From Megalonaias nervosa (Eukaryota; Mollusca; Bivalvia; Unionida; Unionidae), in contig JAECUM010016763.1 in assembly GCA_016617855.1 (NCBI GenBank), forward strand, positions 29,326 through 93,325: DNA of 64,000 nt, written 5' to 3'. This document shows positions 13,530 through 23,587 of the stretch, in pieces. The translations under genes and the position numbers were made by a program. How positions within the stretch are numbered: position 1 is the first letter of the stretch; the number at the start of each line of letters is the position of its first letter. A model generated the notes under the pieces. The model searched no databases and was not told the DNA's origin. It worked only from the letters and a program-made list of their open reading frames with translations.

Positions 13530-13850
13530 CACTGAAACCATTCTAAACTCAATGGAAATTACCGGCACTGATGACTCGGACAGGCCAATTTTAAATACAT
13601 CATTCTAAGCTAAGTGGAAAAATACTGCATTGATTACTTACCATTCTAAGTTTAATGGAAAAATACTGGCATTGATTACTCACAATTCTAAGCTTAATGG
13701 AAAAGTGCTGGCATTGATTATTCACCATTCTAAGCTTATTGGAAAAATACTGGCACTGATTTCTCACCATTCTAAGCTCATGGGAAAAATACTGGCACTG
13801 CTGACTCACATTCTAAGCTCAATAGAAAAGTACTGGCACTGATTACTCTG
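13530..13850. repeat. 42-bp minisatellite, about seven copies
   Basis: The unit CATTCTAAGCTTAATGG plus a conserved AAAATACTGGCACTGATTACTCA half repeats at 13,642, 13,684, 13,726 and 13,768 with a period of exactly 42 bp. More diverged or 41-44 bp copies lie on both sides. Because 42 is a multiple of three, the array stays open for 70 codons as a 14-residue repeat. That is a property of the period and not evidence of a protein. Confidence 0.9.
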
Positions 13851-14751
13851 ACAGAGCAGTTTTAAATAACACGAAAACACTTAATGGACAAATACTGGCA
13901 CTGATGAGTCTGCTAATTTCTGTGCCTTATAAACACATTGAGGGATATTTATTTCTTTCATTTTAGTTCTGTTTTTCTTTCCTTTGCTGTTCTAGTGCTG
14001 CCAGAGACCCACCTGAATTTTCTAACTTCAGCCACTCCAGGTCGATCCATAACACGTATAATACTTATCAGTAATATTAATGAAAATATCTTTGTACAAT
14101 TATGGTGTGGTCAAATGTATCAGGACATTGAACTTAAAAGCGTCACGGGAATTCCATGTTATTTTTAGCAACGCATTATAAATCATACAGCAAGGTCTCA
14201 GCGTTGTAACGAACCGGTATAGTTCGGGGGTAAAAAGAACACGGTACATTATTAAACTTACTTGTTTAATCTTATATTATCTTTTCTCTAATTTAATAAT
14301 TTTAAGATACTAAAAGTATGATCACGATTGGTTTCTAATCATGGATTTTCTATCAAGATAACTTTTAGAGTCTTTTATTGTGACCCCAACCAACCTCTCC
14401 ACGGTTAATTTTATCATAGTATCGTTTTAGCGCTCTATATTTTCTCCCCCACATTAAACCTAAAGCTCAAAAAGTCCTCTAACACCCACCCCGCATTTCA
14501 CGCATCGTTTTGGCCCTAAACTTTTTTGTCAGACATTGGCGGCATGATTTCCAGAATAGTCATTACAACAGGGTTTTCTACATGAGCTTGTCGATCCAAT
14601 CATAAGCCACTTACAACTACGTTTTTGCTCGCGAGGTCACTATATAATAATCCGGGATGATTTTTAATTAAAGAAAATGTTTTGCCTTAATAATATAATG
14701 AGTAGGGGGAGTGTCGCAAAACAATTGTGAGAAAAATATTTTCAGCTAACT
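13851..14751. other. No recognisable gene
   Basis: AT-rich sequence between the minisatellite and the lineage B polymerase. No family motif, RNA gene or repeat array is seen. It may contain the unreadable 5' part of the lineage B element. Confidence 0.4.
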
Positions 14752-16947
14752 GGAATTAAAGTTCAGTGTCCAAGACCAAATGTTGCCCAAGAAAATTTGC
14801 GAAATCAGATTAAATCGTTAGAAACTAGCAGAGAATTTGCAAGATTAGCTATGATTAAACCAGCGGTGGTCACGATCACTACCAGATGTGATTTAGACAG
14901 AGTGACCGATAAGACAAAACGCTCATCATATGATTCACAATTATACGAATATATCAGAATGGCCAATTAGGAGTTTAGGCGCGACAGTACAGCTCTTGTT
15001 TGGCCAACCTTCCGGATAGATCACGACGGTATTTTCATCGATGCTACAATGACTGACCAACGGGCATAGATGATTATTGATCGTTTAGTTGGTGACAAGA
15101 AGTATTTATTTATAATTAAATTTATTGTCGAACACGAACGCAACCATATTGGTGGCCCAATGTGGATTATATGGGATAAATTCGACCTGTTGAAGAATCA
15201 CGTGGACAAAGTGTTCTTACCGTAGACAAAAACTCTGAACATGGAACTTTGACTGATATTGACAAGCCATATTATGATCGAGCATGTACTGTGACGGCTG
15301 TTGTTACGTACTTTGCCCATTAAACGAACCAGATATTAATGCTCTTCAACCGATGCAAACTGATATCTCAGAAGGTCACAGAACATTTTACGAACTCGTG
15401 ACTAGAGCGAATAGAGCTAAAATAGAAGACGTCTTCGCATTTGGAAAAAATTTTCCGATAGTAGTAAAAACAATAACCGACGAAGTGTTGTACGATTCCG
15501 ACAGCTATCATAGTAAAGTCGCACCTGTAGTACAAGTTGACCACAACGCTCATGCGTGGACAGCAAGCATAACTATTTGTGCAACGGTCGGGTAGACTTT
15601 ATCGCTAAGAATCTCTTCATACGCAGATGAAACAGGTAGCGCTAAAATACAAAGACGACATAAATGTCGCAGATGAGTTGGATGTTCAACTCTCACGTAT
15701 TGAATTAGGACAGGTTGGCCTTTGAAACACAAAATAAAATCCCCATGATGAAATTTCTGTTGATATGGTGGATTGTCACCCCGCTAGTGTTCTTGGAGCG
15801 GGTGACTGTGAGCCGTAATTCTCACGATTTGGTCATTCAACACACGCAATAAACGGTCCGCTGCCAGCCGTGGATCTGACTTGATTTGCCAAGATTGAAT
15901 CATTCGAGTTTACAAACAATATTCATCCGGTTATTTTTGCTTGGTTTGGTTGTATTTTAATAAGCAAAACACTGAGTTAAATCTCCTAGATTGCTGTGCA
16001 GAAAAATGTGGTTGGCCTCCAATAATGATATTGAGATTTATGCTTAATTTGGGGATATTGACATCGTTGACAGTGATTGAGGCAATAATTTGATACAAGT
16101 CACTAAAGCGGGTCTGGCTGCCAAAACCAACGAGTAGTGATGCAAAAGATATGTGCCGAAATGTTTTTGGAAAATTTACCTACGGTGCCTCATCTGATAA
16201 CAAGCTCCGCTGTACAATGTTAATTATGAAGCAAGTAGAGCATGATTTTATACTGGCAGAAACAGCAGCAAAAGGTGTATTAGCCACCAGGGAGCGTGCA
16301 AACCTACCAAATGGAACCGCGATCGATACCATCGTCAGCTGCTACGACGGTGATTCACCACAGATTACTCATCTGAGATCTTCTGTGCTTGCATATGCAT
16401 CAATAAACCTGTTATCAATGATGAAACGATTTCCAAATGACGCTGTTAGAGTCGCCACGGACTCATTTTATATCAATAAATCAAAAATAGATCTTTTAAG
16501 CAATCTTTTGATGTTATACAACAACATCTCAGATTCTGTTCCATGGGGGCATTGGAGAATAAAAAATGATCAAATACGTAATTATTCTGAATTTGCAGGT
16601 TATAAACTTCTTGTATTACTGCAAGGAAAAAATCATTGCAACTGCCAATTGCGAAGTCAGTAAATGAACCTATTTCACGACATAAAATGATTTATCTTCA
16701 TGGTCCTGGTGGCTATGGTAAAACAACATTGACCGGTTTACTTGCTGCCGGTGTCAAAGATGATAGAGAGATTTCTAAATTTGTTCCACTGTCAAGCACC
16801 ATTGAGAAAGTTAGACCGGAGCTGTTTCGCGAATATGAAACTCGAAAGGCTGTATTTATACGTGCGAGACAGCTAAGGAAACTTGTGGCCGAATCGAGAG
16901 ATTCCGACTTGGCTTCCGAATCCAAATTGTCTGATGTTGAATTGTGA
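14752..16947 (+). pseudogene. DNA polymerase B joined to a P-loop helicase, fossil (lineage B)
   Basis: A replicase polyprotein fossil that differs from the Polinton-type polymerase at 10.6 kb. Frames at 14,760-15,230 and 15,284-15,595 look like its N-terminal part, with a readable VVQVDHNAHAW block near 15,530. The polymerase palm is at 16,100-16,600: RNVFGKFTYG (about 16,157), SCYDGDSP, SSVLAYASINLLS, and a motif C-like VRVATDSFYI at about 16,448-16,477. In the frame starting at 16,636, a Walker A loop GPGGYGKTT lies at 16,702-16,728. The ORF stops about 70 codons later, so most of the helicase is missing. From memory, a polymerase followed by a GKT helicase and an ATDS motif C belongs to one distinct eukaryotic virus-like family, so the Ala may be normal and not a mutation. 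Several frameshifts make it inactive. Confidence 0.65.
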
Positions 16948-17494
16948 CATTTCCCTGTGAACTGAAAAACCTTTTACGACGGGCTATAAAAAAATAACAT
17001 AACATATCCACCGACGATAATGTCGCCAGCGACAACGTCGCGAGGACTCAAGAATCTCCGAGCAAAGCGACAAATAAAGATCCGTTATAGGTTCTTTTTC
17101 TCTTATTGGCGGTGGAATGCACTATATTTTTGTCGCTGGGCCAGCATTCAGGGCGGATCGTTTCAAGGTGTGCCGCTCGGAACGCTAGAGTTAATGGCCT
17201 TTAAAGCACATATAAACTAACAGCTAATTCTGCCCTACGGATGTTTAATAAATGCCCATGATGGTCGGTTAAACGAAGACGTATTAATGACAACGATGGA
17301 TTATGACATGGGAAATAAACGGGATTAGTGGGCACTGACACAGTTAAATTACCTGGGGGGAGGGACCTCTGGAGAAAAGCTATAAAGAACATATCCCTGC
17401 AATGCTTGTATCCCCACCCGTGGTCTAGACGCGGTATAAATACAATCCACTGCCTCACAAACAAGATTTACAGAAATCGTCGACTTAATGTTAA
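16948..17494. other. Junction between convergent lineage B genes
   Basis: This holds short open frames on both strands (plus 17,020-17,220; minus 17,201-17,464) with no family features that I can name. It probably contains the decayed end of the helicase and any 3' gene of lineage B. Confidence 0.3.
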
Positions 17495-17947
17495 CTATGC
17501 AAGGCGATCGTTGTTATGTCTGAGATTAATTTCAGGGTCTTTTATTTTCTCCCATGCTGCATTGATCTTGGGAAAATAATCGTCAGTTATGACATCGAGA
17601 TCCTTCTTCTTTTTATCAATATCCAGCCCTAGTTCCAATGTAGGCAATTGGGCTTCGGTGATCGAATTATGATCAAGAAATATCGTTCAATAACCAGGAT
17701 CACTACGGGCTATTTCGACAACCTTTCTTGTTAAATATTCAGCATTGTAATTCACCCTCCTCAGATGTTTTATTGTGTTAATGATATTTTGTTTAAGAGC
17801 TTCATAAGGATATTTAAACACATACTATTCAACTAGCGCTCTCAGATTCTGCTGTGTATTTTCATGTTCCTGCTCTATCCCATAAGCGGTTTCTTTTGCT
17901 TGAAGAATTGCTACTACACGTTGTGCATATTGCTCTAACCACGCCAT
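17495..17947 (-). pseudogene. Coiled-coil protein of lineage B, two internal stops
   Basis: From an ATG at 17,947 to a TAG at 17,495-17,497 one frame runs 150 codons, broken only by two in-frame stops (after residue 40 and after about residue 86). The translation is clearly protein-like: charged and helical, with EQEHENTQQNLRALVE near residues 25-40, a second helix through about 75, and a DKKKKDLD stretch near 115. I do not recognise a named domain. It is on the same strand as, and just downstream of, the lineage B capsid genes, so it is probably a structural or accessory protein of that element. Two stops and no frameshift suggest recent decay compared with the polymerase. Confidence 0.5.
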
Positions 17948-18104
17948 CCGCCACGCCACCCCCACCCCCGTATGATATGTGTTTATCCAGATAGAACCAT
18001 CTAGAGATGAGTCTCCAGTATTTTAGATTCCTAATAAAACCAAAGACTATCGATGAATAATCAGATCATTGTGGCTGTAGTTGTTTTGGTCCAGCAGCAA
18101 CTGG

Positions 18105-18300
18105 CACTACCTACGGCCATCCCATTACAGTTATGTTCGACGACTTATACATATCAAAGGTGTAATCGGTCGTTGATATCTCGATGGCGGCACTCAGGTT
18201 GGCTCGTGTACTTTGAGAGAGATCGTTCCTTCTTTTCCTGTTATAGATTTGATTCTACGCCAAAGTTCTTCATTGATTTGTTCGATTTGATATGATCCTG
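18105..18300 (-). pseudogene. Possible minor capsid protein fragment (lineage B)
   Basis: Two overlapping minus-strand frames read QIEQINEELWRRIKS and then, after a shift, STRANLSAAIEISTTDYTF. This pattern recalls a protein often found near divergent Polinton capsid genes in invertebrate genomes: a YEIEDIN-like helix, an ISL strand, then short strands ending in a Gly-Trp/Phe. The resemblance is from memory. It lies between the capsid fossil and the coiled-coil ORF, same strand. Only about 60 residues are visible. Confidence 0.35.
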
Positions 18301-18389
18301 TTGAAATGCCAACGACTTCTCAGTCGGGGACTAGATGGCCCGTTGCGTCAGTTCTGGTTTTATACGCGATGACCTTGACACAGCGGTAA

Positions 18390-19679
18390 CTACTGCAAGT
18401 ACTTCTGGACCGCACACATGTGGATCTGTTCATGTCTGCGTTGGTAATGTTGAATACCAGATCTTAGTGCTTCGCACTCTGTTAGCAATTCCACTGATAT
18501 ATTTAAAAAATTCTTTGGGCTCCAATCCATATAATCAAAACAAACAACACCACTTGAATCGATCAAGCATGCAACCCGGTGAGTATCAACGACAACTTGC
18601 CTGAACAAATCCAGATGTTTCAGTGAGAAGTAATAGCTCGGATATAACGATGTAAATTCCCACTGAGATATCTGCAAACCAGAATCAACATTATGAGCAT
18701 GCCCAATGAACGTCATTAAACGATGATATGCACCTGCACCATGATTATTTTCAAAATTCAATAAGACTTCTTCGGACTGTTCTGGATGTCCATTTATTCT
18801 CAAAGAAACTTCACTAACCCCGAGCCTGTCCAAAACCACTGGGTTTCGCTGCTGTGCATCTACTCGGGTGTTATCTTGAAACGCTATGAATATGTCGCTG
18901 ATGCTATCTGCAATGTGAATAACCCAGCAACGTTTCTTTGAATAATGCCCGTGGTCAATGTTGATTTTCCACCGCTGTCCATGAAAGGGATCACCCGCTG
19001 TTCTTCAACGAGTGATTGCGTCATCGTTGGCATCCACAACGAAAGTTTTGTCAGTTGCAATTTGCCAATGTCAACCCTAGCGTGATGCCAGATTGCATTG
19101 TTGTCGGTGGCTTTTCAAACAAGTACAACTGTGCGTTTCGCACCAAAAAAAACTTTTCTAACATTTCTTCAAAATCCAAAGATATGCGACACATCTATCG
19201 ACGTGCTGCAATTCCTTAGATGAAACCATCATTCATCGATGCAACTTCAGTTCCAGCGGCGTTCATTCTCGCGTTGTAATTATCAAGTTGATCAGTGGTA
19301 TCCTTCGCGAACAACACTGACGGACCAGAGTACCGCGACCAATCATCGGAATATCGTGAGAGACCCAGTCTCATAATAGCAACGTCAACATTTTCCAGAC
19401 ATGATTCAATGTTTATTCATCAATCTTATACGCGGCACTGTTGAACTACGCCATCACAAAATTGTAAACAAAACCAACTCGATTTCCAATTCAATATGCT
19501 GTATCATCTGCTTTCAAAAGTTTTCCTTCAATCTCAATGAATGCCTTAGCAGGCAGGAAATATCTGCTTGTATATTGTTCTTGTAGTTCTATTCGTGCAC
19601 GTGCGTCAGATACACGTGCATCATAAGAATAATACTGATAATCACGCACAGATCCATCTCTGAGGACTGGCACGTACAT
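18390..19679 (-). pseudogene. Divergent double-jelly-roll major capsid protein (lineage B)
   Basis: It starts at a true ATG (19,679) with a 62-codon N-terminal frame containing the strand-rich block FIEIEGKLLKADDTAY. The middle (about 19,430-18,850) is broken but readable in pieces, for example FFLVRNAQLYLFEKPP and ITLGLTLANC. The last part is a 149-codon frame (18,839-18,390) with LRINGHPEQSEEVLLNFE, AYHRLMTFIG and a QISQWEFTSLYP block. This order (early beta strands, a middle FxLVRN-type strand, a late AY...YPxYxF segment) fits the second jelly roll of Polinton-type capsids but is clearly unlike the lineage A capsid at 25 kb. A pX-like gene lies directly upstream, as expected for a capsid block. 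At least four frameshifts. Confidence 0.55.
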
Positions 19680-19826
19680 GTTAAATGTGGAATCAGATAC
19701 ACGTTTGAATATTTTATTATATTATGTTTTGCTTAACACGACGTCAAGCCAGGAAACTTTCCGCTATCAGACTTCCGGTTATATTTTTCTCCCTAGGAGG
19801 CTTGTTATTTTGTCAGTAGGGGCAAA

Positions 19827-20191
19827 CTATCTAACTCTTTTGCAGCTTGATTTATTATTTTCCTGACGCTTGCTGGAATCACTTCCGCGCTGGGCAGTTT
19901 TACTAGCTGCGGCTGCAGTTTTTCGTCGTTCTAATCGTGCGAGTCTATCCTTGACAGCTGAGAATGCTTTACCAGCGGCATCACCAACAGTGTCAATAGC
20001 TTTATCACGAACAACTTCGACGACTTTCATGCCTAATTGTTTGCACATTGGATCGCTTTTGGGACTATCCTTCTGTATAAACATTGAACAACATCACCAA
20101 TCCCATCTCCGTAGATAACGTTATATACTGGTAATCTTGAATTTATCACCTTGACCTTTTCAGGTTCACGTTGAGCATTGTGTATAATCAT
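19827..20191 (-). pseudogene. pX-like basic virion core protein (lineage B)
   Basis: The ATG at 20,191 opens a frame with VYNVIYGDGIGDV; after a frameshift it continues as LYRRIVPKAI, and after another as the 19,827-20,084 frame, rich in Lys, Arg and Ala and ending in KRVR. A Gly-rich GxGxGD turn, an amphipathic helix and a very basic C-terminus are the layout of the adenovirus pX/mu-like and pVI-like core proteins of Polinton/adintoviruses. The lineage A counterpart at 26.2-26.6 kb has the same layout (GHGLGDML). Placed just upstream of the lineage B capsid gene on the same strand. The assignment rests on architecture, not on sequence identity. Confidence 0.5.
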
Positions 20192-20226
20192 GTTATTTTG
20201 TTATCATCGATCTACGTGATTAATCG

Positions 20227-20526
20227 CTACAGTTTATCGTCGTTAATTTCATCGATAAGTGCTCGATAGACGTTAATGCCCATGACACCACCTGTGAATA
20301 AACGCTGAGAAATAGCACCTGCTTGAGTGATGATTTCAGGGGAATTATTGCCGGCTCGTATTCCACCAGTCAAAATTTCTATTCTATCAACATCAACGAG
20401 GACTTTATTGGGACAATGTTTATCTTGAATCACCGGCGATTCAGAGATCACATTTTGTTTTTTACCACCATTATGTGCATGCAAATCATGGGTTAACCCC
20501 TCTCCTGTTTTTTCTTCTGGTGACAT
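20227..20526 (-). CDS. Unrecognised 99-residue ORF of lineage B
   Basis: An intact ATG-initiated frame. I chose the ATG at 20,526 because the longer frame to 20,562 would need a TTG start inside a short tandem repeat. The N-terminal third is polar and low complexity; the C-terminal half (LTGGIRAGNNSPEIITQAG...) looks folded, with mixed helix and Gly turns, and ends in EINDDKL. No domain recognised. It is the first gene of the minus-strand lineage B block, 36 bp before the pX-like gene. It is open while its neighbours are broken. Confidence 0.45.
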   Translation of the reverse strand: MSPEEKTGEGLTHDLHAHNGGKKQNVISESPVIQDKHCPNKVLVDVDRIEILTGGIRAGNNSPEIITQAGAISQRLFTGGVMGINVYRALIDEINDDKL

Positions 20527-20535
20527 TTCGTGATA

Positions 20536-20655
20536 GACCCCCCTGGGCCACTTTGGCGACAAAATTTATAGCGACAAAGGGAATTAGAATTACAAGACCC
20601 CCTGGGCCAATATAGCGACAAAATTGACCTTGGGCCACTATAGCGACAAGACAAA
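20536..20655. repeat. Three short tandem copies of a GGGCCA...GCGACAA motif
   Basis: A CTGGGCCA(C/A)T(T/A)T(G/A)GCGACAA block occurs at 20,545, 20,604 and 20,632, with extra GCGACAA halves between. It sits exactly between the lineage B block and the lineage A accessory genes, so it could be the remains of a terminal repeat. Confidence 0.6.
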
Positions 20656-20994
20656 AGGTTGGGTTTTGTATAGGTACAATAGGAATGGAGCAGGTGAAGA
20701 GACGTCACGGTACTGGACATTGGCAACAATGTTGCAAGGGTCTGACCTGAATACGCCCCACCCTAAGTAGAGACAAATACAGTAGGGATATAGACATATA
20801 TAACACATGCATAGATTGATGAACATCAATCTATCACACATAAAATATAAAATCGACTAAACAAAATTTTAGGCAAGAGAAGAGATATCTTTCGGAAGCA
20901 ATGGAGTGGCCCAGAAAAGGGCCTTTGCGTTTCTTCTTCTTTTTCTTCTATTTTCTCTCCTCTCTTCTACTTGTCTACCACCTTCTTAGTTTTG

Positions 20995-21324
20995 TCATCG
21001 CCGTTGTCTTCTTTTTTTTCCATCCTTTTCCTCCTTCTCCTCATCCTCTTTCTTCCTCTTCTCATTCTCCTCTTCCTTTTCAATCTTTTCGTCCCATGTT
21101 CTCATTTTGATTATATCTTCTTCATCTTCCTTCTCCTCCTTTTCCTGTTGTATCATTTCGTTCAATATGCCTTTCCCTTTCTTTAAGTTGTTGATCTCCA
21201 TAGCCAGTCTGTGCGGGCTATAAGACCTAAACTGCTTTGCTAACAGCATCTCATCCACCATACCTAGGGTATCTACTACCTCTTGCAACTTCATCATTTT
21301 CTGCAAATGGTTGTATGTCGGCAT
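20995..21324 (-). CDS. Glu/Lys-rich coiled-coil accessory protein, copy 3 (lineage A)
   Basis: Intact 109-codon ORF with an ATG at 21,324. Residues 1-50 form a helical head (LQKMMKLQEVVDTLGMVDEM...), followed by a highly charged tail of Glu, Lys and Arg that should form a long coiled coil or stay disordered. The head resembles the heads of the two upstream copies (22,800 and 23,543), so the three are probably paralogues. It has a promoter-like module 40-85 bp upstream. Unknown function. The plus-strand Phe/Ser/Leu-rich frames here are its shadows. Confidence 0.55.
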   Translation of the reverse strand: MPTYNHLQKMMKLQEVVDTLGMVDEMLLAKQFRSYSPHRLAMEINNLKKGKGILNEMIQQEKEEKEDEEDIIKMRTWDEKIEKEEENEKRKKEDEEKEEKDGKKRRQRR

Positions 21325-21361
21325 GGCATATTATTCAATGTTGAATGGCGCGAATGACAAA

Positions 21362-21411
21362 CGCTATGCTTTAAATAGTTGAAGCATGGACGTGAAGGAA
21401 AACATCCCTTA
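21362..21411 (-). promoter_or_regulatory. Reiterated promoter module, copy 3
   Basis: On the minus strand: AAGGGATGTTTTCCTTCACG, then TCC, about 10 bp, then TATTTAAA (TATA-like), then the ATG at 21,324. The first block is shared nearly base for base with the modules upstream of copies 1 and 2. Confidence 0.5.
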
Positions 21412-21424
21412 CAATAACTTCACA

Positions 21425-22022
21425 TATCATATACTATCCACACAGAAGGGAATGGAAGAAAATAACCCATTATATGCTATCCACACCCATATCTACTATC
21501 CACACAGAAGGGGAAGACAAAAACCCCAATATCTACTATCCACACCAATATCTACTATCCACACAGAAGGGGAAGAAAAACCTCAATATCTACTATTCAC
21601 ACAGAAGGGGAAGACAAAAATCGCAGTATCTACTATCTACACCCATATCTACTATCCACACAGAAGGGGAAAAAACCAATATCTACTATCTACACAGAAG
21701 GGAAGGGAAGAAAATAACCCATCATATACTATCCACTCACCCAATCTATACTATCCACACAGAAGGGAAGGAAAGAAAATAACCCCAATATCTACTATCC
21801 ACACAGAAAGGAAGGGGAAAAAACACCAATATCTACTATCCACACAGAAGGGGAAGAAAAACCCCAATATCTACTATCCACACAGATGGGGAAGAAAAAT
21901 ACCCAATATCTACTATCCACACAGAAGGGGAGGACAAAAACCTCAATATTTACTATCCACACCAACATCTACTATCCACACGGAAAGGGAAGGAAATAAC
22001 CCATAATATGCTATCCACATAG
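21425..22022. repeat. Minisatellite, about eighteen copies of a TACTATCCACACAGAAGGGG unit
   Basis: Units of about 25-50 bp share a core CAATATCTACTATCCACAC followed usually by AGAAGGGGAAG plus a variable A-rich spacer. The array lies between accessory gene copies 3 and 2. Long plus-strand frames with Tyr-Tyr-Pro-His-Arg-Arg repeats (21,386-22,006 and 21,474-21,782) are translations of this array and are not genes. An AC-rich run follows at 22,030-22,100. Confidence 0.9.
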
Positions 22023-22232
22023 GTGCGCGCATAGCAACACACATACAAACACACAAACTAACGCACACGCATACAAACACACAAGCACACACACACATCA
22101 GTAAAGGAGCCAGTGTTTATAATGACAATACCTCACATTTAAACAAATTGGCAACTTGATCAGTCTCTCTTTTCTAGAGATCTGGATAGCGCTGAGAAGG
22201 GCTGTTTTTGTTCGAACTTCAGATGCACCCAG

Positions 22233-22800
22233 TTAATGCTGACATCTCACAGGCCTGGGAACACAGACACATCGTCGGCTCCAGTCCTGATCCCAGTTTA
22301 TTTGTGTGTCTGGCAGCGCTGAGGGGGTATGAGTGGCCTTATCATTCCAGTCTTCAGTTTGTGGAATAGTGAAGACTTCTCTGTCTTCTTCTTCTATTCC
22401 ACACCGTGGATGATGAGGTATCCTTATTTCCTTCCTATGCTGCGGGTCCCACTCTTGCCGCTGTCTCTCCAACTCCTCCAACGCCTCCTCCCAGTTTTCA
22501 ATCTGCGGGACAGCGGCTCTTGGTGGTTGTGGTGTTGGTAGTGGATGTGGTGTCGGTAGTGGCTGCGGTGCTGGTAGTGGTTGTGGATGTGCACTGACCA
22601 TCGGCCTCACCTCACACAAAGGCCTAAGCATGAGTCGAGGCAGGATCCTTTCTTTCTTCTCTTTAATTCTTTTTCCTCTCCTCCTCTTCCTCAATCCTGC
22701 CTTCCTCCTGTATCGCCTCTATAGCCAGCTCATCCAATAAACGCCTGGCATACTCCAGATGCATCTGAAGTTCCAGCAATTTAGCAATTCTGGTACTCAT
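22233..22800 (-). pseudogene. Accessory protein, copy 2, with a frameshift (lineage A)
   Basis: The ATG at 22,800 gives MSTRIAKLLELQMHLEYARR and a Glu-rich stretch that ends in a stop after about 46 codons. A second frame (22,694-22,233, 153 codons) overlaps it and continues with a basic stretch, a PLP/PQP repeat tract and a C-terminal folded-looking part with several Trp (NWEEALEE, EDWND). The switch falls in a purine-rich run, so one indel probably split a single gene. The head matches copy 1 (MPSRLAKLNE). Unknown function. The Val-rich plus-strand frames here are shadows of the Pro repeat. Confidence 0.5.
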
Positions 22801-22840
22801 TCTTCGTAGTTGACGAATCAACGATGGGTAGCCAGACTGA

Positions 22841-22897
22841 CGAACGCTGCCATTTACATCCCTGAAGTACGGACGTGAAGGAAAATACCCCTTTCAC
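22841..22897 (-). promoter_or_regulatory. Reiterated promoter module, copy 2
   Basis: Minus strand: AAAGGGGTATTTTCCTTCAC, then GTCC, then a weak TGTAAAT in the TATA position, followed by a leader (22,840 to 22,801) that also matches the leader of copy 1, through CAGTCTGGC to the ATG. Confidence 0.5.
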
Positions 22898-23306
22898 CAA
22901 AACTCACAATACCACTCTTCTACTTATAGCATGGAACGCGCGGACCTAAAAGAAACACTCACGTTGACCTTTTAACTTACAAACACATACATACACTATC
23001 TGACAAGACAGTGAAACGAAGTGACACACTGCTATTTGCCAACATTAAACAAAGAAACGAAGTGCTTATAGACACGCTTCTAGTTTTAACTACAAATATA
23101 AATTTTGGCAATTTGACTAGTATCTCTTTTCTAGAGGTTTGTGTATCCCTGAAAAAGGCTGTTTTGTTCGGGGATTTATGGCAATCTTTAAACTTCTAAT
23201 CCCCCTCTGGCTGCAGGTGTTCATACAGGATAGGTCTGCTTCTTCGGAAAGAAAAGAACTCTTTCGTGTCTACACGGCGGTCGACAAAACCTCTGTCTGG
23301 CTCCTG

Positions 23307-23543
23307 CTATCGTTGCTGCTGTTGCTGCTGTTCTCTCATGCTGCTTCTGAAGTATATACTTCTCCGTCCACTCTTCCGTCTTGCTCTTTCTTGGTTTTCC
23401 TCTCTGCAGAGCTCTTCTATCAGGTTTTCGGTCACTTTTATCATCCTGACATTCTCTGTCTCTTCAGGCTTCGGTATCAGGTTTTGCCTGACAAGGTGTA
23501 AATTCACGTAAGCTTCGTTCAGCTTGGCTAGTCTTGAAGGCAT
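23307..23543 (-). CDS. Accessory protein, copy 1, with Gln-rich end (lineage A)
   Basis: The ATG at 23,543 was chosen because the longer frame to 23,609 runs through the promoter module and leader. 79 codons: a helical head starting MPSRLAKLNE, a charged middle, and a poly-Gln end encoded by a CTG-rich (minus CAG) tract that probably shifts frame. The head aligns by eye with copy 2. Same strand as, and downstream of, the viral protease. Function unknown. Confidence 0.5.
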   Translation of the reverse strand: MPSRLAKLNEAYVNLHLVRQNLIPKPEETENVRMIKVTENLIEELCREENQERARRKSGRRSIYFRSSMREQQQQQQR

Positions 23544-23587
23544 CTTTGTAGGTTGACTAGTAAACAACGGATGGCCAGACTGGAAAC

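Larger units (their letters stand above)
14752..20655. mobile_element. Lineage B virus-like element
   Basis: Polymerase-helicase on plus converging on a minus-strand capsid block (ORF, pX-like, capsid, minor capsid-like, coiled coil). The gene content is viral but distinct from lineage A in both replicase and capsid. It has no integrase, protease or ATPase that I can see. Borders are approximate; a short tandem repeat lies at its right edge. Confidence 0.55.

Noticed and set aside
13530..13850. Regular repeats as a CRISPR array
   Set aside because: The repeats are head-to-tail with no unique spacers, no cas genes are near, and the DNA is clearly eukaryotic.
16451..16465. VATDS palm motif taken as a lethal mutation of DTDS
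   Set aside because: I recall ATDS being normal in this polymerase-helicase family, so the change alone does not prove loss of function; the frameshifts do.
20901..21186. Phe/Leu/Ser-rich plus-strand membrane-like frames
   Set aside because: Shadows of the Glu/Lys-rich minus-strand ORF (20,995-21,324).
21386..22006. 206-codon plus-strand frame rich in Tyr-Tyr-Pro-His-Arg-Arg
   Set aside because: It is the translation of the 21.4-22.0 kb minisatellite; the other frames of the array are just as repetitive.
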